From Campylobacter sp. CCS1377 (GTDB lineage Bacteria > Campylobacterota > Campylobacteria > Campylobacterales > Campylobacteraceae): a stretch of DNA of 64,000 bases. Below the pieces are notes generated by a model. That model was not told the DNA's origin. It made no database searches and saw only the letters and a list, made by a program, of their open reading frames with translations. Positions within the stretch are counted from its first letter, which is position 1, and each line of letters starts with the position of its first letter. Of the stretch, positions 56,001-62,337 are shown piece by piece. The position numbers and the translations under genes were made by a program. Location: NCBI RefSeq assembly GCF_040008265.1, contig NZ_CP155620.1, forward strand, positions 1,364,001 to 1,428,000. Direction: 5' to 3'.

Positions 56001-59000
56001 CGCTTGCTGTGATACTTGTAGTGTCACCTTTGATTTCTACACCTTTAATGCCTTTTAGAATTATATTGTTGGCATTAAATTTTCCGCCACTTATACGGAT
56101 AAGATTAGTCGCGTTAAAGTTAATGTCACCCCCAGCTTTAATAACAGGATCTTTACTTTCTGCCTTAGCACCTTCGTCTGTATTTACTTCATCTTTTGAG
56201 ATATTGATTTGCTCGGCGTTAAAAGTAATATTGGTTTTTGCATCAAGCTCCGCACCATTTGTGATATCGATAACTTTTGCATTGCCACTCTCTCCATTGC
56301 CAAGTAAAATGTCACCAGTTTTAGCTGTGAATTTTCCACCTGCAATATCGATCCAATTTGCTGAACTTAAAACCAAAGAATTTGCATTTAAGATAGAATC
56401 AGTGATTCTTAAAAGCATAGAGCCATCAAGCCCTATTTTGCCACCGGCGCTTAAATTTGCATTTTCGATGAAAATTTCTTTTACACCCGAAGTAATAATA
56501 TCGCCACTTGCATTAATAATTGTATCATTTCCGCTTCCTGCAACACCATCGCCTAAATTTACTTTTCCTTTGATAATTAAGTAAGTTGTTTCAAAACTAA
56601 TGTTTCCAGCTGAAGTGATATTTGAATTTACTATGCTGATTTTTGTATCATGCTCACCGTTTGTAGCCTTAAAGCTAATGTTTCCACCATTTATAGAACT
56701 AATGGTTGAATTTTGCACTTCAATGAAATTATTCGAGATGAAATTAACATTTAAACCTTGAATCGTTGAGTTAAAAATACCCAAATAATTTGTTCCGATT
56801 AGATTAATATCTTTATTTCCTATATGATTAGATCCATCAAGCTTATTATAAACAAGACTTTCGCTTCCGCCAATATTCAATTGTCCATCGCCATCTATGT
56901 CGGTGTGTGGATCATCAATTTTTAAATCCGGCGCTATGATATCAATATCTGTATTCGCCCCTTCATCTCCACCTTTTTTAGTTGTAAAATAATTATTATC
57001 TCCACTAATATTAACTTTATTTAAACCCGTGATATTAATGCCACCACCTGTAGCTGTTAATTTCATATTGCTAATATCAATAACATTACTACCCAAAAAG
57101 TCTAATGTTTTACCTGTGATGGAACCGCCTGTTAAATTAATATGATTATTCGCACTTATATCCACTGCACCGCTAGCAAGAATTTCACCACCGCTCATAT
57201 AAAACTGCACGCCATTTGATATAAATGCTCCGCTTGCTGTGAGTGTTCCGTTTTGAATATCGACTTTATCAACTGCAAAACTGATATTGCCATTATCGCC
57301 GTTTGTAGTGATATTAGTATTGCCTCTTATGGTTGCCACGACGCCAAGTTTTTGATTTTCTTCTTTGCCATTAATCAAACCTGAATCTGGATCAATCTTT
57401 GCAAAAGATACATTGCCAGTTGCACTTAAATTCGCATTATTTAAATCAATCAAATTTGCACTAAGTAGGCTTAAATTTCCTTGCATACTAAGGGTTGCGC
57501 CTTCGATATAAAGTTTAGCAATGGCTTTTAAAGTGGCATTTTTAGCACTAATGTTTTTACTGTCTTTGAGTTCAAGAATATTATTTGCACTAAGGCTTAA
57601 ATCTTGTATTGCTGTTAGTTTGGTATTTGTGCCTTGTATTTTTACATCATAACCTTGTATGTCAATGTTGTTACCGCTTAGCTCACTAGCATCTGAAATT
57701 TCGATGATACCGCCTTCTTTGTATTTTTCACCCTCTTTAAGCTCTGTTGCCTTGAGTTTTAAATCGCCAGTACCGGCATTAAGAGTTGCTGTTTGAATTT
57801 GTATGTTTTTGGATTCAAAACTGATACCATTAGCTGTAAGTGTTGTTCTAGAAGAATCTTTTTGTCCTACAATAATGCCTTTATCAGCCTTAAATGTGAT
57901 ACCGCCTTGTGTGGTTAGAGTTGCGTTTTTAAAAGTGATATTGGTTTTTGCAGTGAATTTCACATTACCTTTTGCATCGATAGTTCCACCTTGGATATCA
58001 ATTTCGCCACTTGTGATAGTAAAATCATTTATTTTTAGCATGCCATTTGTTTGATTATAAGTAACTTTGCCACTGCTTTTTACTTCTAAAGTGGTATTAT
58101 CTTTTGAAGTGGTAAAAGTTGCACCGCTGATTTTAACCTCTTTATCGCCGTTTAAAATAAGCTTGCCATTTTCTACTTTTAGCGTGCCGCCTGTGATATT
58201 AAGTAAATTTTTGGCTTCAAGATTTAAATCTTTTGCTGCATCTAGGGTGCTACCACTTAGGGCGATGTCGTTACCTTTGATGCTGAAAATATCATCTTTA
58301 CCATTGCCAGTTGCTTTAATTGTTCCACCTTTAAGCTCTACAAGGCCGCCTTTTAGGATATCATTTTCTACATTGCCATTTGCTGCGATATCAACGCTTT
58401 TTCCACTTAGGATTCCACCCTCTATGGTAATGCGGTTATTTGCTAAGAGTTTAAGCATAGCTGTAGCTGTGATGGTACCTGCGTCGATTTTTATGCCACC
58501 ATTTGCACCAAGTCCTTCAAGAGTGATATTTGCTGCATCAATAGTCGTGCTGCCACTGATAGAAATATCATTACTTGCTTTAAAACTAATGTTTGCCCCA
58601 TCAATATCACCCCCACTAATGTGAATACCATCGGCATTTGCACTTAAATCGCCAGTTGCCTTTATCGTGCCACCGCTGATTTTAATCTCTTGGATTGTGT
58701 CTTTGTCAAAATTATCATTGAATTTAATCGTGCCAGAACTGATTAAACTACCGCCTGAAATGTCAATCAAATTTGCACTATTTAAGATAAGGCTTGAGCC
58801 TTCAATTTTTGTGCTATCTCCTGAAATTAAAATTTTATTTTGAGCTTCAAATTTAATGCTTCCAGCCTTTAAATTCGCGTTTTTAAAATCAATAGCCCCA
58901 GCATTCACACCAAAATCTTTAGCTTTAAGCGTTCCGCCTATGACATTGAATTGTCCTTGTGTATTTAGAGTAATATTTGAGTTTTCATCGCCTAGATTAC

Positions 59001-61554
59001 CATTAATTTTGATTTCTTTTTCTGCATTTAAATCAATATTACCTGTGATGCTTCCACTACCACTTACGCTGATTAAATTACTCGCATCTGCGTCGATTTT
59101 ACCGCTTGCACTTATATTTGCACCGCCAAAATTAATATCTCTACCTATTAAAATTATATCGCTAGTCTTAGCAGTGATAGTGCCACCAAGCAAATCAATA
59201 GTTCCGCGGTTTTTACCATCGTTTGGATCGTTATCAACCGCCTTCATAGAAATTTTACTGGCTGTAAGTGCGCCTTTTTTAACTTCTATTAAATTTCCAC
59301 TTTCTAAATTTAAGTCCGTTGTACTATCAGTTCCAATTTTTACAGTATCACCATCAATGCTGATTAGCTCATCGCCTTTTAAAGTGATAGTCGTGCCTTT
59401 TAATTCTCCGCCGGTAATAGCGATTTGCTTACCTTCTAAATTTAAATCTTTCGCACTAAGTGTGCCGCCTTTAACATTGATACGGTCAAGTAAGATTTTA
59501 AGTGTACCTTGATCGGCTGTGATAGTTGCGCCATTTTCGATATTGACTTGGGTATTTTTTGTTGTGTTTTCGCTATTTTTAAATTCAATATTTGTTGCGT
59601 TTAAATTTGCACCTGATTTTAACTCAATTAAATTTTGAGTCAATAAAGTTAAGGTTTTAGCGTTGATGGTTGAGTTTGTAACGCCTAGATAATTTTTTCC
59701 TTCAAGTTTTAGGGTGTCATTTGATTTTAATTTTCCGCCTGTAATGTCTAGATAATCACTGATGAGCTCTAAATTTGAAGCGGCGTTAATATTACCATTT
59801 TTGATATTAATGCGATTTGCGTTAAATTTAACACTGTTTATATTTTCATTTATATTTGTATTACCGCCATCCACTTCGATGATGGAATTTGTGTTTGATC
59901 CTTTAAATTCAAGTGTTGTTGCATCATTTCCATTAAAAGTGGTATTTTCGATCTTAGTTTGATTTGAAGCAAAAATTGCATTTGTGCCAAGATCAAATTT
60001 TGAACCGTTTAAATGAATGTAATTGCCTGCATTCCAATCTAAATTTGAGACATTGAAATTGTAATTTTGTGCAATGATTTTATCTTTAAGATCAAAATCA
60101 AGAGTGTTGGCTTTGATAGTGTTTTGAGTTTGATTGCTGTTTTTAAACTCTGCTTGATTAGCATTAAGAGTAAAGCTGTCAAGAGTGAAGTCGCTATCTT
60201 GAATGCTTACCGTGCCGTTTTCGCTCTTAAGGCTTAATTCGCCTTTATTTTGAGCTTCGTTTTTATTAATACTTGAGTTTTTGAATAAAATATGATTTGT
60301 CGCTTCGATATCTAGCTTTGTAATGTCAAGCTCGCTATCTTCAAAGGCGATTTGATCATTTGCTTTGATGTTTACTTCGCCTTTGCTTGTCAGTGTCGAA
60401 CCTTGGCTGAATTTAATCTGATCACCATCTATATCTAAATTTGAATTTGCTGTGAGCTTAGAATTTGTGGTATCGATAAGAGATTTATCGCCATTTGCTT
60501 GTAGTTTTAAATTTGAAGCTGTGAAGCTGGTGTCATCAAGGTTGATATAATTGCTTTGTAAAAGGGCAAGATTTGTGGCATTGAAATTTGAGTTTGAAAA
60601 TTCTAGGGCATTAGTGCCTTGTAAAGTCATATCGGTGGCACTTAGGGTTGATCCTAGTGATTTGATTTTATTTGTGGCATTGAAATTTATAGTTTTTGCA
60701 TTAAGTGTGGCTTCATCAAGATTAATTTGCTCAGCATTTGCATTTAATTCAGCATTTTGTAAATCTAAATTTGCATTATTAAAATAAAGGATTTTAGTGC
60801 TTAGATCCATTTTTGTAAGATCGTTGATTTGGATGTTGCCAATTTTAATCTCGCCGGTAACTGCTTGATCCTTTGGTGTGGTGTTAAGATTTATAGTATT
60901 TGCACTGATAGTTCCGCCTAAAAGTTCGATGGATTGAGCTTGTGCGTCAAAACTACCTAACTGACCGTTATTATCCTTAAGATTGATGTTAATACCGTCT
61001 TTAAGTACGATTTTATTGCCCACAAGCTGAAGGTTACTAACATTTAAAATCGCATCACCTTGTATAGTGATAGTGCCTTTTTGAGCCGGAGAAAAAACCG
61101 GAGAGAATTTACCACTTGTTGCAAATTCTTTGATTTGTGCTTCATTCATCGCTCCAGTTGAAATACCAAATTTCCCCGTATTAATCACTGCACCGTTGCC
61201 AATAATTGTTCCGTTTGGATTAACTAAGAAAATATCATGACCATTTCCGTTTAATTGACCATAAATCTGAGATGCGTTTTTGCTATAGTCAAGATTTAAG
61301 AATTTGTGGTGTCCTTGTCCACTAAAATTAACGCTTTCATCTTTGCCAATGTTAAAACCACCACCCCAGTTGATGACATGGTTACCATTGTTACCATTGC
61401 CGTGGATATTCATATTTCCACCGCCACTAGTGATGCTTCCACCACCTTGAACGAAATTTCCCCCTTGAGGTAAAGCAATCGCTTGATTATAAAGCATAGA
61501 GCTTGCCACAAAGCTCAAAACCAAGTGCTTTCTTAAACTCATTTTCTTTGCCAT
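41068..61554 (-). CDS. Giant two-partner-secretion exoprotein, filamentous haemagglutinin type (TpsA)
   Basis: The gene is one uninterrupted frame of 6828 residues. AAAGGTTGAAAT precedes the ATG. A signal peptide ends AIA (residue 27). The TPS secretion domain spans about 28-260, with HVINWGGGFNIG, the NPNG motif at 112-115 and GAVINTGKFGIS. From there to about residue 5700 the protein is short beta-helix repeats rich in Asn, Ser, Thr and Gly, with recurring phrases like NLIDISGGT and ITATGGNI. Residues about 5740-5955 carry GLUG-like repeats (YVGGIVGQTYGNANI). About 6120-6480 is an Asp/Thr/Asn-rich low-complexity stalk, about 6520-6750 is helical, and two cysteines (6811, 6823) sit at the extreme end. 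It should be exported through a TpsB outer-membrane pore and act as an adhesin, possibly also in contact toxicity; no toxin domain was recognised. No partner gene lies in the window. Confidence 0.92.
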   Translation of the reverse strand: MAKKMSLRKHLVLSFVASSMLYNQAIALPQGGNFVQGGGSITSGGGNMNIHGNGNNGNHVINWGGGFNIGKDESVNFSGQGHHKFLNLDYSKNASQIYGQLNGNGHDIFLVNPNGTIIGNGAVINTGKFGISTGAMNEAQIKEFATSGKFSPVFSPAQKGTITIQGDAILNVSNLQLVGNKIVLKDGININLKDNNGQLGSFDAQAQSIELLGGTISANTINLNTTPKDQAVTGEIKIGNIQINDLTKMDLSTKILYFNNANLDLQNAELNANAEQINLDEATLNAKTINFNATNKIKSLGSTLSATDMTLQGTNALEFSNSNFNATNLALLQSNYINLDDTSFTASNLKLQANGDKSLIDTTNSKLTANSNLDIDGDQIKFSQGSTLTSKGEVNIKANDQIAFEDSELDITKLDIEATNHILFKNSSINKNEAQNKGELSLKSENGTVSIQDSDFTLDSFTLNANQAEFKNSNQTQNTIKANTLDFDLKDKIIAQNYNFNVSNLDWNAGNYIHLNGSKFDLGTNAIFASNQTKIENTTFNGNDATTLEFKGSNTNSIIEVDGGNTNINENINSVKFNANRINIKNGNINAASNLELISDYLDITGGKLKSNDTLKLEGKNYLGVTNSTINAKTLTLLTQNLIELKSGANLNATNIEFKNSENTTKNTQVNIENGATITADQGTLKILLDRINVKGGTLSAKDLNLEGKQIAITGGELKGTTITLKGDELISIDGDTVKIGTDSTTDLNLESGNLIEVKKGALTASKISMKAVDNDPNDGKNRGTIDLLGGTITAKTSDIILIGRDINFGGANISASGKIDADASNLISVSGSGSITGNIDLNAEKEIKINGNLGDENSNITLNTQGQFNVIGGTLKAKDFGVNAGAIDFKNANLKAGSIKFEAQNKILISGDSTKIEGSSLILNSANLIDISGGSLISSGTIKFNDNFDKDTIQEIKISGGTIKATGDLSANADGIHISGGDIDGANISFKASNDISISGSTTIDAANITLEGLGANGGIKIDAGTITATAMLKLLANNRITIEGGILSGKSVDIAANGNVENDILKGGLVELKGGTIKATGNGKDDIFSIKGNDIALSGSTLDAAKDLNLEAKNLLNITGGTLKVENGKLILNGDKEVKISGATFTTSKDNTTLEVKSSGKVTYNQTNGMLKINDFTITSGEIDIQGGTIDAKGNVKFTAKTNITFKNATLTTQGGITFKADKGIIVGQKDSSRTTLTANGISFESKNIQIQTATLNAGTGDLKLKATELKEGEKYKEGGIIEISDASELSGNNIDIQGYDVKIQGTNTKLTAIQDLSLSANNILELKDSKNISAKNATLKAIAKLYIEGATLSMQGNLSLLSANLIDLNNANLSATGNVSFAKIDPDSGLINGKEENQKLGVVATIRGNTNITTNGDNGNISFAVDKVDIQNGTLTASGAFISNGVQFYMSGGEILASGAVDISANNHINLTGGSITGKTLDFLGSNVIDISNMKLTATGGGINITGLNKVNISGDNNYFTTKKGGDEGANTDIDIIAPDLKIDDPHTDIDGDGQLNIGGSESLVYNKLDGSNHIGNKDINLIGTNYLGIFNSTIQGLNVNFISNNFIEVQNSTISSINGGNISFKATNGEHDTKISIVNSNITSAGNISFETTYLIIKGKVNLGDGVAGSGNDTIINASGDIITSGVKEIFIENANLSAGGKIGLDGSMLLRITDSILNANSLVLSSANWIDIAGGKFTAKTGDILLGNGESGNAKVIDITNGAELDAKTNITFNAEQINISKDEVNTDEGAKAESKDPVIKAGGDINFNATNLIRISGGKFNANNIILKGIKGVEIKGDTTSITASGALKFLSDNLINIEGGAIDAGSVQFGATNGDTSKLAINLIGGSITSDGVIDLDANTVNITNANLSGASIDFAVAAMLLNGSATLTATGELKINASDNIQIKAGSLIGGNLNLLSGNLIDISGGTLTSNTGAIVLNATNNLNIKNATLSSHDNIDLDSKVISIDNAKIKGTSLDATADNLTLANLTNGDANANFNISGAVSLTGKKYLGITGSTLSFTSLTLASNNLIEIASSNLKTTGGAFKITATDANPSDEFGASIKITDSILSSSDTLNLKADAINLSGATTELNAQNAIDLTAQQIIAENIKQIKSTAGDINLNASNHLKITGDTVRTLIEGLNINIMANNLVEITKVDLTASAGNINITGEDKNSQDQFGTKIVLNDAKLDANSNNANDGRTGNINIQGFDQINVENKSVLDAAYNVLLNASKKIVISGGSQLKALKDLTLSAKEAGINIKDAETLLDAENVNLKSGAIVLENGKIYADNSINFGKADGASNVYVKIDNGELKTGVANDGSAGSIKFGDSANQIDKIEINGGTISTADLDAYARQIAIANGAEISANLLDLSASELLKISGGTITTGTANLIGSNIIEISGGTINVGNTLTMKNANGADNVYINISGGTINAENANLDLDAKFIDFANATLKAKNLDANAYVLNVKSGTFTISEALKFTGSNYIDITGGIFSAKNIDFISNNVISIANASLTTNEGNINISATKGEGQQTSTKVDIKDSTLTASGSGENGKINIGADTINISGDKTKLDGANSVSIDANFNLALSNLTKDALKGNITLKAADSLKITDSVLELTSLTLLSNNYISISGSNLKATNGDITIKGIASDDSLKALDISNSIINASKALNFKANKIYASGDKTEFTSGATLSFIATSLILDGIKSITSGGDVKLSGSNVVQIKGGSTKMDLNFNGNLADINSNNVIEISNADIDMTKGTLRITATDTNNGDNLGTKISIENSDIDIKKVNNGAYGHIEIGADQINVKNSTLNADNKVQLVANTKLVLDTITANAGLNMIFKGLSGGISVNNSTLSSTGDMEFASNGYTELKGGTKLKSDAMIKFYDTTGQTSALVLDGVTISGKSEGKKPSIEFANDSTKITGGSIDAKQIDTKFTARFELLNSAAITAEILNLNASNYLNIANGTTLSASGAITLTAANMAVLAGQITGANISVNGGTTGTIDISGKLESTSGDLNIAGADIFIKNSAVLKAKTNLTLDAENQILIGEEATKAENQPSLSAEGSMTIDGKGQVVMYSGALNATRSLAFISQNLIDLNAGTITATNGDITFTASGTSKDDPNTKTGTINLDGTTISANGENSKVKFEGEQLNINAGSVSAKSISADMENKIIAKGGKFNAGTISLDGKNALELNGGENGFKFENAKDLDLISVGKLSLVNMSLNANTIDLKSNQIDINGGSITANGALNIDATAGSGNTGGKITVNGGTTFSGSTVNFSARNDINISGNSTITSKSSVQMLAGNWISLDGVTISGTSFKIAGLEGNDLNLAELKNTKINSENMQSIDLAAQSINLQGSDLKASGAIKATATGGTLIIKDTKLESTASNIALSGDKHLQVDGTSVIKGISLSFASKNWIELKGGDITATAGNITLTASGEENGQKTGTIDFSGANVTANGKAGSTKEQDTGSIYANGEQINITGGTITANVDFLVDAENIAKMTGGIVNVTRQLTLDGKNRVEVTGGELGTDINDLVFLTERHIKLGIDITTDNLTLEGEQITLTGNTINADNLYLKALKQSGEANVGGIVELLNATLNISTLLDIQARNNIKFSNSNINAQNAAVKLLAQNNNISITGGSIKSKSLVMQAKNLIDLSNTSVNVSGNDALYIGGIKGEDNKDTSAQQVNIKNSDIYANNGITINASNKIKITGENTKEDYLKGNSGKITLNGGEQISISGVTVGGTGIDFKAQGSVGRIDLNNVELWAKNQTVSLQANEGININGGFIKENGGIDFDAKDIELVSTNIESTGKIDLNAQNQLIIDGTTLNAGTADIALNGNNQILVKGTSNILGHALTFLSKNLIDLQSGNITANNGDITFTASNGETGEAARGTIKFGGAVIKATGTGEGKGDIKANAEQVNITGGSVTAENFHAKGNNQVMMNGGSLDISGQLILEGTEKVSVTGDAKLGTKINDLVFLSKKYIELGIDISVANLTLRAQQIRLNGGTFNITNNFFLDAGDKYDWTDAPSEDLKGTQTIDGNQGVVKITNGAVINAGNFKVWGKNWVYVDGGSTINANSVMFDSDNLIELTNAKINATNIDFDAGKAIVVGGGSVIKGKGENEKSNIDFKAQSILLGYTLDKEKGEGEGENEWTKFTAKQDGEGIITKIDAIDFYLNNINKTYDGLVQFGGNLQINVNRLFVNHKSSNGSNTIQNAGYVKDILIEGNANITASVQIALQASNLIKMTGGTLDAKTINFMQNSDKNVKPDVEISGGTIKASELFKVNSDDIIISGGTINTKNLDFDAANVIEMSGGKITASGTAAFDAANQITLSGGTITGKTFTFNATSEKGKVVFKGNANINVETLSVNAKQIEVKDTASLSANMLELLAQNLIDITGGTIGADSDNVKLKAQKIAMSGGTIDGAKVDLIATKLFTMSAGNIYSNIINIKDNDGAQTNASTTGTVVEISGGNLGKYDKTATLNIDADKISVSGDAKTQIYSKNGTTFDAKQIAISGGVISGDNIILKGSEKVGISGNAIFLAGNPVNGTLKLLSDNLIEISGGEFEIKTEINGITGTGTTADNKSSLAELIITGGAFKDQIHAYAKNINFAGGTVSFENTSASFNASNYLKFLDATINTTGTTALAFNATNSILASGASFNAEAGKGTITFQTTGENGYIGFVKSETKGSSINGFENVSLNSSKGLELKETTINTKNLKLTSKDDMSIASSTLTTDSSLKIDAGQDLAVKDSAININGGIGENDNSIKAGASILFDNSKLALNNGSKASIVATTTFKALNSQLSVLGTSTLNANAKDIIIEGAKDGLSALLGGGSTLNLVANNVMDLKNATFKHQNSTGAGNNQFNFKANKINANTVSFAKNGDGASVADVRFTGVSEEGKNANDVINLENINVDANSNFTANAQNIDLKGNNSFAKAASLTAQNLLSIAGTLTAKDLSLNSYKELTANAATFKLSGTNNFKANFQRYTNSSFTSQDANSKANINFANLTGGNTESKIEFLTGTNFKDLNAINVDAKGILIKTGTGENQGFISGIGTIDIDASNELKIEGSNINANTINFDAKYLLINASSKLVGNTVKLNSDGYASAYLKIDNATITASDSLTLGTDNKAGSVIDILNNSSITSNKSANIYADAINLKNSQLVLSGSSYIKALSKFLASNDTAKTSIKLSGDLTIDGGREIEFNKANIEKSGDTANMWLRTTNAAGSGNNGKIKIIGSSFGSDSNALDKLHIYNASGDNAGANDLVIDGSTINAKDMIFKLANRIDIKGDSNIAGGKLVVTNAKDMIVDNSNLNITNIDLALSNLIEFKNTTEIIANYLKVSGKQATFDNANLKVSGATKDTDVGGIFTEQILFKNSIFTLNSGRFAFGNASTKYVKFENNKDSGKGLWVNGTNGGTLTFEGQKIDFINSQLTTNNNTQNINFNSTGDINFNNANFYANGGTTNFYIGSRNNATLNINFVNTVFEEKNGATTLLDIMAKTKDNKGGKVNLAGLKMTNELDNFKVNANWIDIANGADIKAGTVDLSTPGKIVMTGGTITANTFKTSSGAGTGMVFLRGGNLNANTITLGGKEVQILAEDKQGKGTTIHAKDGKNNVSKVTIDTTGYVNASTVFANEIYNKSGWTSMNISELMSGAWSGKQGPKMTGGAKSYLNIATNSNASSNASEWYQFVKWFNDGTSGINSYDQYNLLNDIDFGGANLTSNNSFGIINKFENQTFNGQGHTLNNFRIGDTNNRYQYGTYVGLIREAKNSTFENVQITNAQMYLSGSTITHAGLLVGKADSNSMFRNIKLDNSIVDATLNNNSSAYIGSIVGAALGGSNFEYIDANNITVKGKNNKYTYVGGIVGQTYGNANINHIYISNFKVSAESTDQNSRAFAAGFIGLIGSFDDESQFFTGTISDIVIDSGNDSYVSAKSPWYGSTGGNPNYASMFANFPSTYSRWKDYSINFNNVFINIRGNDMLSVSGGKDSSVSFFIAGDIRGMGGNWDYNNPRIKLNNTHIYVNYGGQMNNNNGVDNLLLDYNGLASKFEGSVYRNTNKDQFLNKVKSQYPSWNNGFYNPDIKGPDTPSDMVVIGDENSGINWNDSYTAGNAKDDVNDAPIGNELGDTTYNEADKITNDNTAGNTGDIIITDGGKYTGANPIDDINHDYNAGNIEDSTSTGNSGLGSINVGPINDLDNSVKDTVIDSITDNNTEVGDNNGETIGDLNDEIKDTIKGDTSTTPKDDIGNVADAGDTTIDKITDDNVDKIKGDDDFSTSTGDDVTTGDIDTSKPEYKPEGGGDTSTGKDESGKPSWDDNNNIQIPDIGTGGDVNTGGTDPIINNPDHGDNGGGNINVDVPEYKPIDDGENTKVDPIIPEDKLPIDPITPPGGSDPIWDIGNKPITGGDKGDMSGSTGAGSNESNDIEGSFADGGNVGGAENTDKDYNEINNGNNDSDIAISGDDTVNSGGEWTDKGEIEDSEYTFKANSVDEKGDVILGEGDFDSWVLNGILDEVKNKFLELGIEDLDTALKLIDSGSYAELGKLLGLNEVQTNEFAQGIDFLKAFYGENGAGSLLAGFADENLKKFDGDVKNLKDVAQNIKNDSFGNKGDDGKYSGGILGDFNEFLKNLEQFKNLSNQLNALIKDLQSGKYGEAGSAGYENAYKKYESLRTQTLSLKAQLESTSKGISDAIAKVFVDSNSHFKIIDKNNVLDTSGLDVPSYEKEQGREEPDSPNSRLFAEDKTDENQEVIDTNGGNIDETAGKQKARLCIVSDNAKAMNPCLAMGD
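42130..43190 (-). other. Asp/Thr/Asn-rich low-complexity stalk of the giant exoprotein
   Basis: The encoded segment (about residues 6120-6475) is dominated by Asp, Thr, Asn, Gly and Ile with imperfect short repeats such as GDTTYNEADKITNDNTAGN, DDINHDYNAGN, DSITDNNTEVGDNNGE and DTSKPEYKPEGGGDTS. Proline increases toward its end. It is strongly acidic and looks like a flexible or Ca-binding spacer between the GLUG-like part and the helical C-terminus. Confidence 0.65.
43690..44335 (-). other. GLUG-like repeat section of the giant exoprotein
   Basis: The encoded residues, about 5740-5955, begin FVKWFNDGTSGINSYDQYNLLNDIDF. Four similar units follow, each with an aromatic/Gly turn: GTYVGLIREAKNSTFENV, HAGLLVGKADSNSMFRNI, YIGSIVGAALGGSNFEYI and YVGGIVGQTYGNANINHI. 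This is the GLUG motif pattern found in many large bacterial adhesins. It differs from the Asn/Ser beta-helix repeats that precede it. Confidence 0.65.
49375..52215 (-). repeat. Three long internal supermodules of the giant exoprotein
   Basis: Within the beta-helix region, modules of about 170 residues recur at roughly 52215-51660, 51210-50695 and 49875-49375. Each starts with an LxFxSxNxIxL-xxGxITA-NGxITxTAS phrase, passes a short variable charged insert, then E-Q-N-I-GGSxxA and a GxxGTxINDLVFL-type segment (clear in the last two). This points to duplication and divergence of multi-repeat blocks, on top of the short repeat. The rest of the protein shows weaker versions. Confidence 0.6.
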
Positions 61555-61654
61555 ATTTCAACCTTTGATAATTTTTATTTACTTTTTAAAATTTGCAGAT
61601 TTTTATAATTGATTTTAATAAATTTAATATTAAATTATATTTAAACAATAAGTA

Positions 61655-61672
61655 TTAGAGTTTGAACTCTAA
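61655..61672 (-). promoter_or_regulatory. Inverted repeat at the start of the giant gene's transcript
   Basis: TTAGAGTT-TG-AACTCTAA is an 8-2-8 inverted repeat in otherwise nearly pure A+T DNA. It lies just downstream of a TATAAT on the minus strand (61683-61688), at about +3 to +20 of the predicted transcript, the position of a repressor operator or a 5'-end hairpin. I cannot name a binding protein. Confidence 0.4.
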
Positions 61673-61682
61673 AAATCACTAT

Positions 61683-61688
61683 ATTATA
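61683..61688 (-). promoter_or_regulatory. Candidate -10 box of the giant exoprotein gene
   Basis: TATAAT in TTACTATAATATAG on the minus strand lies about 129 bases before the ATG. Other A+T-rich hexamers nearby (for example TATAAA near 61600) could also serve, so this is the best of several candidates. The 780-bp region between this gene and the META-domain gene holds no supported ORF; 61560-62000 is extremely A+T-rich. Confidence 0.35.
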
Positions 61689-62086
61689 GTAATTTGATAG
61701 TGTTTTTGTATTTTATATTTACTTATTATTCTAATTAATTTTAAAAAATAAATATTATTATTTACTATATTTTATCTTAATTTTTTTGATAAATATTATA
61801 TAAATTTGATAAAAAAAATTGTAAAAATTTATACTTTATTTATGGAAAAATAGTTGTTTTTGATATAAAATATTTACAATTATAGATAATAATAAATATC
61901 ATTTTATTTAGAAATTTTTTATTTAAAATACATTCAAATTATATAATTTATATTTATTATAATTTTAATTATTTCGTTACTAAAATACTCACTTTAGTAA
62001 AAATTCTTGACAATAAATGAAAAGTGAATTAAGACAAAATTCTAGAAAGTGAATACTAAATAAAGCAAAACCCTATTTGAAAACTT

Positions 62087-62166
62087 GTCATTCTGAGTAA
62101 CATGAAGAATCTCTATATCGTAACTATTTTCTTAAATAAAAATCCTTTATTTCACTCAAGATGACA
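62087..62166. repeat. Dispersed repeat pair upstream of the giant gene
   Basis: A direct copy GTCATTCTGAGTAACATGAAGAATCTCT-like (62087-62114) is followed by an inverted one (AATCCTTTATTTCACTCAAGATGAC, 62141-62165), making an 80-bp inverted pair. It belongs to the same family as in the other gaps. Confidence 0.7.
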
Positions 62167-62304
62167 GTATATAGGCAAGTTAAATATGAGAAATTTAAGA
62201 TAAAAGAATACACCGAAAGTGCTTTAAAGTATAAGTTGCGAGGAGAGAATGATTTGATATATTGAAAAATAATTTAAAAACAAATAAAATAATTATAAAT
62301 AAAA

Positions 62305-62330
62305 CGCAAAAAACACTCCAAAATGGAGCG
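62305..62330 (-). terminator. Intrinsic terminator of the META-domain gene
   Basis: On the minus strand CGCTCCA-TTT-TGGAGTG forms a 7-bp stem (one G-U) followed by TTTTTTGCG. It lies directly after the TGA stop of the META-domain lipoprotein gene. The stem plus U6 is a convincing rho-independent terminator. Confidence 0.8.
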
Positions 62331-62337
62331 TTTAAAA

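Noticed and set aside
41831-60787. Many plus-strand ORFs of 60-317 codons inside the giant gene (for example 55631-56584)
   Set aside because: They are antisense shadows. The repetitive Asn/Asp/Ser/Gly-rich coding sequence leaves the opposite strand poor in stop codons. They lack ribosome sites and their translations are Leu/Pro/Ser-rich noise.
62041-62337. Small ORFs in the gap upstream of the giant gene
   Set aside because: No frame with a ribosome site and plausible composition was found; the stretch is A+T-rich DNA with one inverted repeat pair and the terminator of the META gene.
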